A stretch of DNA of 64,000 bases from a virus (IMGVR_UViG_3300015371_000008:25221-89220), one strand, 5' to 3'; shown: positions 46,144 through 53,479, counted from the first letter of the stretch. Program-made: numbers and translations. Notes: generated from the letters alone by a model not told the origin.

Positions 46144-46638
46144 TTACGCCTCCGGTAGCGGTGGCGCCTCCAGACGGCCGCGTAGCGCAGCCGCCTGAAC
46201 GGACCACTCGCTCACCCCAGCGGCGCGCGCCTCCACGACCGTCGCCTCGAACGCGGCCAGCGCGTCCGCCGCCGCCTCCCGGGTCTTGCGCGCCTTCCCG
46301 GCCGCCGACTGTAGCCACAGCTCCCAGCGCGCTTCCTGCTCCCGCGTCAGCACGGGGAGATCCGGCTCGTCGTCCGGCGCGATCGGGTCGGGTTCGACGG
46401 GTGGCGGGGCAGGCTTGACCACAGGGCCGCCTGGGCGGCGCTGTGGGGCCCGCTGACGGCTCTTCGCTGGCTCCTGCAGCCCTTCCGACACCCGGCCGTC
46501 CGCTGAGGCGTCAGCGGCGGTCTCAGCCGCGTCGGTCTCCGGCGCGGGCGCGGCCTCCTCCCCGGTCTGGACGGCGCCGTGCGCGATGAGCGCCTCCTTG
46601 GCGGCATCCGTCGGCGGCAGCTCCCGGCGGGCGGCCAC
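46144..46638 (-). CDS. putative ParA partner (ParB-analogue)
   Basis: 164 aa. Mostly disordered: Ala/Glu/Pro-rich start (AADASADGRVSEGLQEPAKS), basic Arg/Pro middle, then a helical end (ARKTREAAADALAAFEATVV). GTG start overlaps the parA stop. Position and composition suggest the centromere-binding partner of ParA, but no HTH or ribbon-helix-helix is evident. Confidence 0.55.
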   Translation of the reverse strand: MAARRELPPTDAAKEALIAHGAVQTGEEAAPAPETDAAETAADASADGRVSEGLQEPAKSRQRAPQRRPGGPVVKPAPPPVEPDPIAPDDEPDLPVLTREQEARWELWLQSAAGKARKTREAAADALAAFEATVVEARAAGVSEWSVQAAALRGRLEAPPLPEA

Positions 46639-47480
46639 TACGCCACCGCCTTCACGTAGCGGTCGCCCAGCGCCTCGGCAACACTGACGATGTCGCCGCC
46701 CGCTTTCTGCGGCGGCTCGGCGAACTCGGACGCCGACTCCTGGATGCGGATCGTCTGCGGCACGTTCGGCTGCCAGGCGAGCGGCCCCCAGACGTTCACG
46801 ACCTCCTCCGCCCGCGTCTTGTGCGTCTTGGCGTTGTGGTGCCGGAAGTTCGTCACCACGCCCATGACCTCGGAGGCGGCGCCGATAGCCTTCCCCTCAT
46901 TCGGGTTGTTCATGAAATTGATGATCTTGCGTACGCCGTTGATGCTGTCCGTCTCCGGCCACGTCACGAACAGGACGCGCCCACGACGCCCACCGGCGCA
47001 CAACGCGTTCTGGCCAAGCCCGGCCAGGCCCGGCGGCGTGTCAATCAGGATGTCGGTGTAGTCGCCCGCGACGACGGTCAGCGCCCGCCTCAGTCGCAAC
47101 CAGCTCCCGGCGCCGCCCTCGGCGAAGCGGCCCAGCTCGATCCGGCTGGGCAGGACGTCGATGTTGTCGGCGAAGTCCTCCTCCCACTGACACGGCAGAA
47201 TCGCCTGCTTGATCAGGTCGGGGTTGGTGTCGATATCGCGGAACACCTCCGCGACCGAAAGCCTGGCCGCCATGTCGGCGGCGGCGATGCCGAGGCGGCG
47301 GGTCAGGTTGGCCTGCGGGTCCAGGTCCACGGCGAGCAGCCTGCGCGGCTTGCCGTTGCGCTGGCGTTTCGCCAGGGCGGCGAGCAGGAGTTGGAGGAGG
47401 AAGGTTTTCCCCACTCCGCCCTTGAAGTTCATGATGGCGGTGATGTCGGCTTCGTCTGGCACTGCGGCTTGGGCAGCCAT
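46638..47480 (-). CDS. parA: ParA-family partition ATPase
   Basis: 280 aa. Deviant Walker A NFKGGVGKT near residue 18, DLDPQANLTRRLGIAAAD, and DILIDTPPGLAGLGQNAL. These are the three ParA/Soj signature regions. ParA proteins move plasmid copies to daughter cells, which fits an extrachromosomal prophage. Followed directly by its partner gene. GAGAGAGACC before ATG. Confidence 0.93.
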   Translation of the reverse strand: MAAQAAVPDEADITAIMNFKGGVGKTFLLQLLLAALAKRQRNGKPRRLLAVDLDPQANLTRRLGIAAADMAARLSVAEVFRDIDTNPDLIKQAILPCQWEEDFADNIDVLPSRIELGRFAEGGAGSWLRLRRALTVVAGDYTDILIDTPPGLAGLGQNALCAGGRRGRVLFVTWPETDSINGVRKIINFMNNPNEGKAIGAASEVMGVVTNFRHHNAKTHKTRAEEVVNVWGPLAWQPNVPQTIRIQESASEFAEPPQKAGGDIVSVAEALGDRYVKAVA

Positions 47481-47553
47481 CGGCGGTCTCTCTCGGTCGT
47501 AACGGATGTGCGCCCGCCTGCGGGGTGGGCGCCGTCACGGTATCGCGGCAGAC

Positions 47554-47568
47554 ACTAAATGGGGGAGC
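47554..47568 (+). promoter_or_regulatory. operator box in opposite orientation upstream of parA
   Basis: ACTAAATGGGGGAGC on the plus strand in the 100-bp parA leader. No promoter of the usual shape is visible. May tie parA to the same repressor. Confidence 0.45.
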
Positions 47569-47581
47569 GTGGACACGCGAA

Positions 47582-47608
47582 CGGCCCCCGGCGGGATGCC
47601 GGGGGCCG
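47582..47608 (-). terminator. terminator of the 56-aa gene
   Basis: 11-bp stem CGGCCCCCGGC/GCCGGGGGCCG, ATCCC loop, then TTCG. Confidence 0.8.
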
Positions 47609-47622
47609 GGCTACTGGTCGGC

Positions 47623-47793
47623 CTACGCCTGGAGGCGTGGATGGTACGGCGACAGGACGATTTCGCACGTGCCCGGGTCGGGGCAGTCGCGCAGGTGGCC
47701 GTGGACGCAGTGCACATGTCCTTGCGCAAAGTCGTCGCAGTCCGAACGGCGCTCCCAGGCCAGCGCGGGGGCCTGCTGTGACGTCGTGTTCAT
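47623..47793 (-). CDS. 56-aa Cys/His-rich protein
   Basis: MNTTSQQAPALAWERRSDCD then HVHCVHGHLRDCPDPGTCEI. His/Cys spacing suggests zinc binding. GGAAGGTGG upstream. Confidence 0.6.
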   Translation of the reverse strand: MNTTSQQAPALAWERRSDCDDFAQGHVHCVHGHLRDCPDPGTCEIVLSPYHPRLQA

Positions 47794-47839
47794 GCTGTCC
47801 ACCTTCCGTGGGATGAATTCTGGCCAGGGGCCAAGGGGA

Positions 47840-47868
47840 GCGGCCCCCGGCGGTGCGCCGGGGGCCGC
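47840..47868 (-). terminator. terminator of the 318-aa gene
   Basis: 12-bp stem GCGGCCCCCGGC/GCCGGGGGCCGC, 14 nt after the stop. Confidence 0.75.
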
Positions 47869-47881
47869 TGGGCGGGGGCGG

Positions 47882-48838
47882 TCAGGCGTCGATCAGGGTC
47901 GCCTTGCGCGGGCGCTTCGCCACGCCGAACGACGGGTCCTGGTCCTTGCCCAGTTCGACGTTGGCGACGAACCGGACCCGGCGACCCTTCAGCGTCTCCA
48001 TGTTGTCTTCGGCGAACAGCGCCTCGGGGACGGTCGCCCACACCTTCCAGCCGTCGGCACCCTTGACCAGCATCTTGTACTCGACGCTGTTGTAGGCGTA
48101 ACCGTCCTGCGACTTGGTGTGAACGATCTCGCCCTCGACGATCTGGCCCTTACCGAGCGGGACCGGCTTGGCGGCGGCGGCCTCAGCCGCCTTCTCCGCC
48201 TCGCGCTGGGCGTTGCGGGCGGCCCACTCCAGCTCCCGGGTGTGGCACTTGACGACGGCGGCCAGCTGGCGCTCGGTCAGCGGGCAGACGTACTTGCCCT
48301 TGCCATCCCGGAACCGAACCACGTAGCCGCGCATGTCCCACAGGAAGCTCGACAGGCTCTCGCCGTCGGCGGCGGTCAGCCACTCGATCGCGGCGGCCTC
48401 GGCGCCTTCCAGACCGGCGAACCAGCCGTCGATCATGGCCTGCTTGTTCGCGGCCTTGACGGCGGCTTTGGTGGCGGCGGCCTTCTTGGCGGCCTCGGAC
48501 CGCTTGGCGGAGGTGGCGCGGTACTTCTTGACCGCCTTCTCCACCTCCAGGTGGGTGTGGGTGCCGACGAAGGACCTGCCGTGGTTGGCGCCACCGCAGC
48601 CGCAGGAGCAGTTGGGGCCGATGGCGCCCATGCAGGAGGCGTCGCAGATGTCGGCGGTGGTGACGGCGACCAGGCGCTCCAGGGTGACCGGCTTGGCGCA
48701 CTCGGGGCAGTTCTCGTTGACGGTGCGGCCGGTCGCTTCGGTCTCGACGGCGACGGGGCGGTTGCAGGGCTGGCAGACGCCCAGGAAGCGGTTGGTGCGG
48801 GTCCGGTTGATGACGGTGGGGGTGTGGGTGCCGGGCAT
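47882..48838 (-). CDS. conserved phage protein with zinc clusters
   Basis: 318 aa. N-terminal Cys groups CQPCNRPVAV, CPECAKP, CDASCMGAIGPNCSCGCGG and the pattern GGANHGRSF; an Ala/Lys-rich coiled middle (KKYRATSAKRSEAAKKAAAT); and a C-terminal domain with GQIVEGEIVHTKSQDGYAYN. I recognise this layout from many actinophage and actinobacterial mobile-element proteins; the function is unknown. AAGGAGAACG before ATG. Confidence 0.75.
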   Translation of the reverse strand: MPGTHTPTVINRTRTNRFLGVCQPCNRPVAVETEATGRTVNENCPECAKPVTLERLVAVTTADICDASCMGAIGPNCSCGCGGANHGRSFVGTHTHLEVEKAVKKYRATSAKRSEAAKKAAATKAAVKAANKQAMIDGWFAGLEGAEAAAIEWLTAADGESLSSFLWDMRGYVVRFRDGKGKYVCPLTERQLAAVVKCHTRELEWAARNAQREAEKAAEAAAAKPVPLGKGQIVEGEIVHTKSQDGYAYNSVEYKMLVKGADGWKVWATVPEALFAEDNMETLKGRRVRFVANVELGKDQDPSFGVAKRPRKATLIDA

Positions 48839-48877
48839 TTCGTTCTCCTTGGTGTCGGTCGCTCTCCAACACCTCAG

Positions 48878-48906
48878 AATCTACAGTCATTTAGCGCGTG
48901 GCGCAA
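48878..48906 (-). promoter_or_regulatory. promoter with operator box
   Basis: -35 TTGCGC, 17-bp spacer with GCTAAATGACTGTAG (48881-48895), -10 TAGATT. Leader hairpin GGTGTTGG/CCGACACC around AGAGCGA. Confidence 0.8.
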
Positions 48907-48947
48907 GGGGTTCCGGAAACTCCCCCGCGTGGTTGTCACTCTGATGT

Positions 48948-48992
48948 ACCCCCGTCCGGTCGCGAACCGGGCGCCCTCTACAGGTCGGGGGC
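48948..48992 (-). ncRNA. tRNA-like three-way-junction element (copy 8)
   Basis: P1 GCCCCCG/CGGGGGT (one G-U), side hairpin CCT[GTAG]AGG, T-arm-like CCGG[TTCGCGA]CCGG. 44 nt after a stop. Followed by a decayed leader AGAGTGACAACCAC, GGGGGAG, and then a full promoter. Confidence 0.6.
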
Positions 48993-49036
48993 CGAATCCT
49001 CAGGTGATGTTGCCCTAACGATCGTGGCGTGGGACG

Positions 49037-49174
49037 TCAGTCAGAAGACTGGATATCCGTGTACAGCACGTTGTCACTGTTGAAGGGGAGATCGTCATAG
49101 AACTTGTCCTCACCCGGCTTGACGTCCCGAATGATCTCTTCGCCCGTGGAAGTGACGACCTTAACCTTGGCCAT
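49037..49174 (-). CDS. 45-aa protein
   Basis: MAKVKVVTSTGEEIIRDVKP then EDKFYDDLPFNSDNVLYTDI. Beta-hairpin-like, acidic. AGGAGGCAGCT before ATG. Confidence 0.6.
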   Translation of the reverse strand: MAKVKVVTSTGEEIIRDVKPGEDKFYDDLPFNSDNVLYTDIQSSD

Positions 49175-49184
49175 AGCTGCCTCC

Positions 49185-49400
49185 TTAGAAGAACGAGACG
49201 TTGATGTTGCCCTCAACGACGTCGGCGACCACGCCGACGGTCGCGTTGCCGGACTGGACGTTGACGACCCTCGCGCCGTCCTTCGACTCCGGCGCCTCCT
49301 TGTCCCCCTTCGCCTCCTTGGCGGGCTTGGTGCTCTTGCCGGTGACTCTGCCTGCCTGCACGGCGGTGTATCCGCCGCTGGCGATGTTGGTTCGACCCAT
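49185..49400 (-). CDS. hypothetical protein
   Basis: 71 aa, MGRTNIASGGYTAVQAGRVT, a charged middle (KPAKEAKGDKEAPESKDGAR), and VVADVVEGNINVSFF. GAAGGAGAGC before ATG. Confidence 0.6.
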   Translation of the reverse strand: MGRTNIASGGYTAVQAGRVTGKSTKPAKEAKGDKEAPESKDGARVVNVQSGNATVGVVADVVEGNINVSFF

Positions 49401-49429
49401 AGTGCTCTCCTTCGGTTGGGGTGTTGCGT

Positions 49430-49472
49430 GCCCCGCTCCGGTCGCGAACCGGGAGCCGACTACGGTCGGGGC
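49430..49472 (-). ncRNA. tRNA-like three-way-junction element (copy 9)
   Basis: P1 GCCCCG/CGGGGC, side hairpin CCG[TAGT]CGG, T-arm-like CCGG[TTCGCGA]CCGG with one bulge. Eight nt after a stop. The only copy whose leader lacks GAGCGAC (reads CACGCAACACCCCAACC). Confidence 0.65.
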
Positions 49473-49480
49473 TGGGCCGG

Positions 49481-50107
49481 TCAGCTCATCCACTCGGCGT
49501 AGCGCCGCTCTTCGGCCTTCTCCACCCGCTGCTGCCGCTTGAGTAGCCAGTAGCCCCAGCATTCGTGCCAGTCGCAGCGGCGGCCGTAGGAGCGGTTCAT
49601 CTTCGCCATGGTCTCCAGGTCGTCGGTGGAGATATCGCCCCAGATGTCGGACCAGCCGACGTCCCAGCGGGTGCCGGGCGCCCACTTGCGGGTCTGGGCG
49701 TAGGCGTCGGCGTGGTGGATGGTGACGCGCGGGTCGGCCGCGTAGTGCGGGCCAACCAGCTTGATGACCCGCTCGTCCATCTCGACGACGTCCACGTGTT
49801 CGACGTGGTCGAAGGACAGGGCGGCGGCCAGCACCATACCCAGGCCCAGGCCGTTGATCAGGACGCGCTTCGCATCTCCGGCGATCTTAAAGACGGCCTG
49901 GAGGTGATCGCGCTTTTCAGCGTCCACGTCCGACATCCACAGGCGGTTGCCGTCCATGAGCCGGGTGTAGGTGCCGGGCTTGGTTCCCCGGCCGTGCCGC
50001 AGCGCGTTACGCAGGTTGTTGATGTCGTGCGCGCCGATCTCGAAGCGCTCGACGCGCAGGCCGTCCAGCTCGCCCTCGGGGACGGTCACGGTCATCCGCT
50101 CATACAT
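49481..50107 (-). CDS. class I SAM-dependent methyltransferase / spermidine-synthase fold
   Basis: 208 aa. Motif I GLGLGMVLAA followed by HVDVVEMDERVIKLVG, then DPRVTIHHADAYAQTRKWAP and WDVGWSDIWGD. This is the spermidine-synthase-like Rossmann fold. No target-recognition domain. Whether it methylates or transfers aminopropyl groups is not clear; phage relatives are unassigned. Confidence 0.75.
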   Translation of the reverse strand: MYERMTVTVPEGELDGLRVERFEIGAHDINNLRNALRHGRGTKPGTYTRLMDGNRLWMSDVDAEKRDHLQAVFKIAGDAKRVLINGLGLGMVLAAALSFDHVEHVDVVEMDERVIKLVGPHYAADPRVTIHHADAYAQTRKWAPGTRWDVGWSDIWGDISTDDLETMAKMNRSYGRRCDWHECWGYWLLKRQQRVEKAEERRYAEWMS

Positions 50108-50143
50108 GGTGATCTCTCCTGGTGTTGTCGTCGCTCTCGACGT

Positions 50144-50190
50144 GCCCCCCGCCGGTCTTGAACCGGCGCCGCCTTTCGCGGGCGGGGGGC
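50144..50190 (-). ncRNA. tRNA-like three-way-junction element (copy 10)
   Basis: P1 GCCCCCCG/CGGGGGGC, side hairpin CCGC[GAAAG]GCGG, T-arm-like GCCGG[TTCAAGA]CCGGC with a canonical T-loop. Seven nt after a stop; then CACGTCGAGAGCGACG. No promoter. Confidence 0.7.
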
Positions 50191-50197
50191 GGGTGGA

Positions 50198-50395
50198 TCA
50201 GGAAACGATGACGGGGTACAGCCGGTCATCGGGGCTTTCGGAGTCGTACAGGACAGTGACGGCCTTGGCGTCGGCGTAGCCGTTGTGGAGCAGGTGGGCC
50301 AGGTGGGTCTGGGCGCCGTCGGGGGTGGTGCAGATGTCCTGCACCTTGTTGCCGTTGTAGGTGTACTCGACGGCGGGGGTGTGCGTGAACGCCAT
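50198..50395 (-). CDS. hypothetical protein
   Basis: 65 aa, MAFTHTPAVEYTYNGNKVQD; GDxYDSESPDDRLYPV-like end. ACGGGAGATCC before ATG. Confidence 0.65.
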   Translation of the reverse strand: MAFTHTPAVEYTYNGNKVQDICTTPDGAQTHLAHLLHNGYADAKAVTVLYDSESPDDRLYPVIVS

Positions 50396-50433
50396 GTGGA
50401 TCTCCCGTGGTGTCGCTCTTTTGTTGTACGCCA

Positions 50434-50463
50434 AACGTACAGTCATTTAGCGCGGAGGGTCAA
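50434..50463 (-). promoter_or_regulatory. consensus promoter with operator box
   Basis: -35 TTGACC, 18-bp spacer with GCTAAATGACTGTAC (50437-50451), -10 TACGTT. Leader has AAGAGCGACACC without a clear stem. Confidence 0.85.
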
Positions 50464-50482
50464 GGGGTTTCCGGCGACGAAC

Positions 50483-51160
50483 TCAGAACCGGAACAGCAT
50501 CCCCTTCAGCAGCGCGACGTGAGCGGCGAAAACGCGTCCGCCGAAGCGGCTCCGTACGTCCCTCTCCAGCGCCGCGTAACTGTCGCAGCGCACCCACTCC
50601 GCGCGGCGGGCGTCGTCGCCGCCCTGCACCGGCACCATCTCGTCCAGCCAGAAGCAGACGGGCTTGGTCACCATCCACGCCTCATCGCTGGCGCGGGGAT
50701 CCGGCACGTACCGGGCCGGATGCGGGACACGCGCCCGTGCGATCCTGTCCAGGTCCACCCCGGCCTCTTCCTTCGCCTCGCGTACGGCCGCCTCCTCGCC
50801 GGTCTCGCCCGGCTCCAGCGTGCCGCCGGGGATCGCCCAGCCGTGGCCGTCGTCCCGCTCGACCAGCACCATGTGCCGGACCCGCTTGGGGAACAGACCC
50901 CACCGCTTGATCACCTTGTAGGTGAAGATGAGAGCGTCGGCCGCATTCTTCGGACCCCAGTGGCCCAGCTCGTTACGGCCCCGGGCGAAGCGGGTCTTCT
51001 CGCCAGGGTTGACCGGCCGTCCGTCGATGACGTCGAACGGGATCCACGCCTCCGCCTGCCGCTCCTGCCAGTCGATCGTGGTCGGGTCCATGATCGGGTC
51101 GGCCCAGTCGGCACCGGACGCGATCCCGGCCAGGACGCTCGGATGTGTGAACTCCAGCAT
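50483..51160 (-). CDS. NUDT9-like ADP-ribose pyrophosphatase (Nudix)
   Basis: 225 aa. Nudix box at ~112-134 (GGTLEPGETGEEAAVREAKE then EAGV). The upstream pattern RPVNPGEKTRFARGRNELGH and WGPKNAADALIF is that of NUDT9/TRPM2-type ADP-ribose hydrolases (R.GL.GRG.LG.WGPN.AADP). It should hydrolyse ADP-ribose to AMP and ribose 5-phosphate. AAGGAGGAGATC before ATG. Confidence 0.85.
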   Translation of the reverse strand: MLEFTHPSVLAGIASGADWADPIMDPTTIDWQERQAEAWIPFDVIDGRPVNPGEKTRFARGRNELGHWGPKNAADALIFTYKVIKRWGLFPKRVRHMVLVERDDGHGWAIPGGTLEPGETGEEAAVREAKEEAGVDLDRIARARVPHPARYVPDPRASDEAWMVTKPVCFWLDEMVPVQGGDDARRAEWVRCDSYAALERDVRSRFGGRVFAAHVALLKGMLFRF

Positions 51161-51194
51161 GATCTCCTCCTTTGGTTGCGGTCGCTCATCGCGT

Positions 51195-51238
51195 GCCCCA
51201 CCCCGGCCACGAACCGGGCGCCCTCCACGGGTTGGGGC
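51195..51238 (-). ncRNA. tRNA-like three-way-junction element (copy 11)
   Basis: P1 GCCCCA/TGGGGC (a G-C to A-U change with compensation), side hairpin CCC[GTGGA]GGG, T-arm-like CCCGG[TTCGTGG]CCGGG. Six nt after a stop; then CACGCGATGAGCGACCG. No promoter. Confidence 0.7.
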
Positions 51239-51244
51239 TGTGAT

Positions 51245-51625
51245 CTATCGGGGGGAGGTTTTGGCAGACTCGCGGGCCTGCACGTAACCGGCCAGCTCCG
51301 ACTGAATCCCCAGCACGTCGGCCACCCACGGATGCGTGATCGTCCGATGCTGCTCCACCTGATCGGCCAGCGCGTCCACGAGCACCAGAGCCAGCACCGC
51401 CTCATCGTGCGGCGACAACTCCAGCTTGACCGTGTAGCCGCCGCGCGGGTAGGGATCGTTAGGTAGCCCTGCCAGCCGGTAGGCGCTGAGTGCGTCCCTC
51501 AGCCGGTGCAGCGCGGGCATGACATCCGGATGCCGCTCCACCGTCCGCGTCAGCGGTACGGCCGTCAGGGCGTGCAGGAGACCTGCCTGGCGGCCGGTCA
51601 GCTCCAACTTCAGGCCGTAGCTCAT
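51245..51625 (-). CDS. hypothetical protein
   Basis: 126 aa, MSYGLKLELTGRQAGLLHAL; helical with LSPHDEAVLALVLVDALADQ. ATGA overlap with the upstream gene. Confidence 0.65.
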   Translation of the reverse strand: MSYGLKLELTGRQAGLLHALTAVPLTRTVERHPDVMPALHRLRDALSAYRLAGLPNDPYPRGGYTVKLELSPHDEAVLALVLVDALADQVEQHRTITHPWVADVLGIQSELAGYVQARESAKTSPR

Positions 51626-52260
51626 GACTCCTCCACTTCCAGGCCGGTCCGGGGGAGTCCGGCGGACGTGCGCGCCGCGAGCCATTCGCTGATCACGTCG
51701 TGCACATCGCGGCCGGACAGGTCGATGACGTCCATGGGCTCCCTGATGTCGTCGCCGACGTACAAGACGTTCGGGGATCCCTCGACGATCCGGAACCAGG
51801 CGCCGCCCCTCAGCGGCGGCTCGCCCGTCTTCGACATCCGGATGTAGCCACCCAACCCCTGAGCGACTGCCTGGAACGCGCTGTAGGCGTCGTCAGCGTC
51901 GGCGTAGAAGTCGACGCGGCCCATGTTCCGGATGCCGCCCTCAACCGGCTTCTCGGCGTCGTACAGGGCGGTTCCGCGCGTGAAGTCGTGGTCGATCTCC
52001 CACAGCGTGTACGGCCTGCCCACGTACGGGGTGACGTCCAGACGCCACAGGATCGCCTCCTCATGCCGATACAGCGTCATGTTGCGGCGGTCGCCGTCCA
52101 GGAACCACTGGCCCATGTTGACCTTGTCGACGTGACGGGTGTTCCAGCGGATGAACCGGCGCGACGGCACGCCGCCGTGGCAGTTACGGTCGTGGCGGCC
52201 CATGCGGTGGGCCCCGTCCAGCAGCCAGGTCAGCCAGGCGCCGGTGCCGAAAAGTTCCAT
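51622..52260 (-). CDS. hypothetical protein
   Basis: 212 aa; MELFGTGAWLTWLLDGAHRM, WLAARTSAGLPRTGLEVEES at the end. Trp-rich, probably alpha/beta. Unknown function. Confidence 0.65.
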   Translation of the reverse strand: MELFGTGAWLTWLLDGAHRMGRHDRNCHGGVPSRRFIRWNTRHVDKVNMGQWFLDGDRRNMTLYRHEEAILWRLDVTPYVGRPYTLWEIDHDFTRGTALYDAEKPVEGGIRNMGRVDFYADADDAYSAFQAVAQGLGGYIRMSKTGEPPLRGGAWFRIVEGSPNVLYVGDDIREPMDVIDLSGRDVHDVISEWLAARTSAGLPRTGLEVEES

Positions 52261-52261
52261 C

Positions 52262-52462
52262 TCAGACCTCGAATCCGTCGCGGAACCGGCCGACCAGCTC
52301 CGCATACTGGCTGCGAACCGTGACCAGTTCGTCGGGGTGCATCGCGGAGATGAGTGCCGCCGCTGTCAGGGCGTGCCGCCGATCCGACTGGATCAGGTCG
52401 GAGTTGTGGTGGACGAGATCGACCGGGGCGTCATCTCGCAGAATCCTGAAGGTGTCTTCCAT
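52262..52462 (-). CDS. hypothetical protein
   Basis: 66 aa, MEDTFRILRDDAPVDLVHHN; helical. TAGGAGGACATC before ATG. Confidence 0.65.
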   Translation of the reverse strand: MEDTFRILRDDAPVDLVHHNSDLIQSDRRHALTAAALISAMHPDELVTVRSQYAELVGRFRDGFEV

Positions 52463-52492
52463 GATGTCCTCCTAATGCTGTCGCTCTTGCGT

Positions 52493-52540
52493 GGCTTCCC
52501 GGGTCGTGAGCCCGCGCCGGGCCGGTACCCGGGGGAAGCC
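52493..52540 (-). ncRNA. tRNA-like three-way-junction element (copy 12, divergent)
   Basis: P1 GGCTTCC/GGAAGCC, different in sequence from the other copies but fully paired, side hairpin CCGGG[TACCGG]CCCGG, T-arm-like CGGG[CTCACGA]CCCG. Then ACGCAAGAGCGACAGC. No promoter. A perfect hairpin adjoins it upstream. Confidence 0.7.
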
Positions 52541-52563
52541 TGGGGGCCGGAACCGGCCCCCAG
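52540..52563 (-). terminator. hairpin abutting copy 12
   Basis: CTGGGGGCCG[GTTC]CGGCCCCCAG, perfect 10-bp stem, 5 nt after a stop. Confidence 0.7.
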
Positions 52564-52568
52564 GTGGA

Positions 52569-53414
52569 TCACTTGTTCAGCGGCAGGCCCAGGCGAATAG
52601 CGTGCTTGGTGGCTTCCCGCTCGTCCCGCTTCGCCTTCGCGGCGACCTTCGGGGCCAGCCGGTCGCGGGCCTCCTCGACCGTCTCGCCGTGCTTGTGGGC
52701 GATGGCGATCAGCAGGTGTTCGACTTCGGCCTTCTTCTCCTCGTGCCGGGCGGCGCCGAGGCGGTAGGCGTTCCAGGCTGCGTCGGCGTGCGTCCCGACG
52801 TAGATGCGTTGCGCCTCCGACTCGGTCTCGATGTTCCAGCCGTCATGCCGGATCGTCGTTCCGTCGGGGTTGGCGATGGCCTTGACCGCCTTCTTGGCGG
52901 CGGCCTCCGCGCGCTTGGCCTCCCGCTCCGCCTTGGCCTTGGCCTTGTCGTCCTCTTCGTCCAGGACGATCGTGGACGGGCGGGGCTCGACCGGCGCGGA
53001 CGGGTAGCAGTGGGTGCAGGCCCGGTCTCCGGCGGCGGCCACGATCTCCTCTTCGGTGGCGCCGGACAGGTCGCGCTTGCGGATGTCGCGGGGGGCCAGG
53101 ATGAGGGTCGTGTCGGCGTAGAGGCTGTGGCAGCGCCTGGAGCTGTGGACGTGGCCGCCGGGGACGACCCACGCGCGGGTCCAGCCGCCGCGTCGGTGGA
53201 ATTCGCCCTTAAGTTCCCTGTACTCCCGAGCCAACTTGCCGTCCTTCTCTCGCAGCGCCTGAAGCGTCCCCGCCTCGGCGGCGCGGCGCACCCCTTCACT
53301 GCGGCCAACGATGCGGTCCTGCTGGATGATCTGGTGATGCAGCATGGTGAGCTGAAATTCAACCTCGACGAGGCGGGTGTCGATTTCGGCGGGGGTGGCG
53401 GTGGCGAGGTTCAT
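52569..53414 (-). CDS. conserved phage protein with Cys/His domain
   Basis: 281 aa. Helical N-terminus, then RAWVVPGGHVHSSRRCHSLY and ACTHCYPSAPVEP with an LSGATEEEIV segment between them. I recognise this motif order (GHVH.S..C.TCY ... LSG..E.EIV...G..ACT.CYPSAPV) from many actinophage proteins. A long Lys/Ala-rich helical region follows. Function unknown; zinc binding likely. Confidence 0.78.
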   Translation of the reverse strand: MNLATATPAEIDTRLVEVEFQLTMLHHQIIQQDRIVGRSEGVRRAAEAGTLQALREKDGKLAREYRELKGEFHRRGGWTRAWVVPGGHVHSSRRCHSLYADTTLILAPRDIRKRDLSGATEEEIVAAAGDRACTHCYPSAPVEPRPSTIVLDEEDDKAKAKAEREAKRAEAAAKKAVKAIANPDGTTIRHDGWNIETESEAQRIYVGTHADAAWNAYRLGAARHEEKKAEVEHLLIAIAHKHGETVEEARDRLAPKVAAKAKRDEREATKHAIRLGLPLNK

Positions 53415-53450
53415 CGTTTCTCCTGGTGTCGGTCGCTCCTAACACAACCA

Positions 53451-53479
53451 AAGGTACAGTCATTTAGTGCGATCGTCAA
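53451..53479 (-). promoter_or_regulatory. promoter with operator box
   Basis: -35 TTGACG, 17-bp spacer with ACTAAATGACTGTAC (53454-53468), -10 TACCTT. Leader contains TTAGGAGCGACCGAC. Confidence 0.8.

Noticed and set aside
46144-46418. Plus-strand frame inside the ParA-partner gene
   Set aside because: Shadow of Arg/Ala/Pro-rich coding on the minus strand; no ribosome site.
30899-52540. The T-loop-like elements as true tRNA genes
   Set aside because: No anticodon arm, side hairpin far too small for a D-arm plus anticodon arm, and total length only 42-48 nt.
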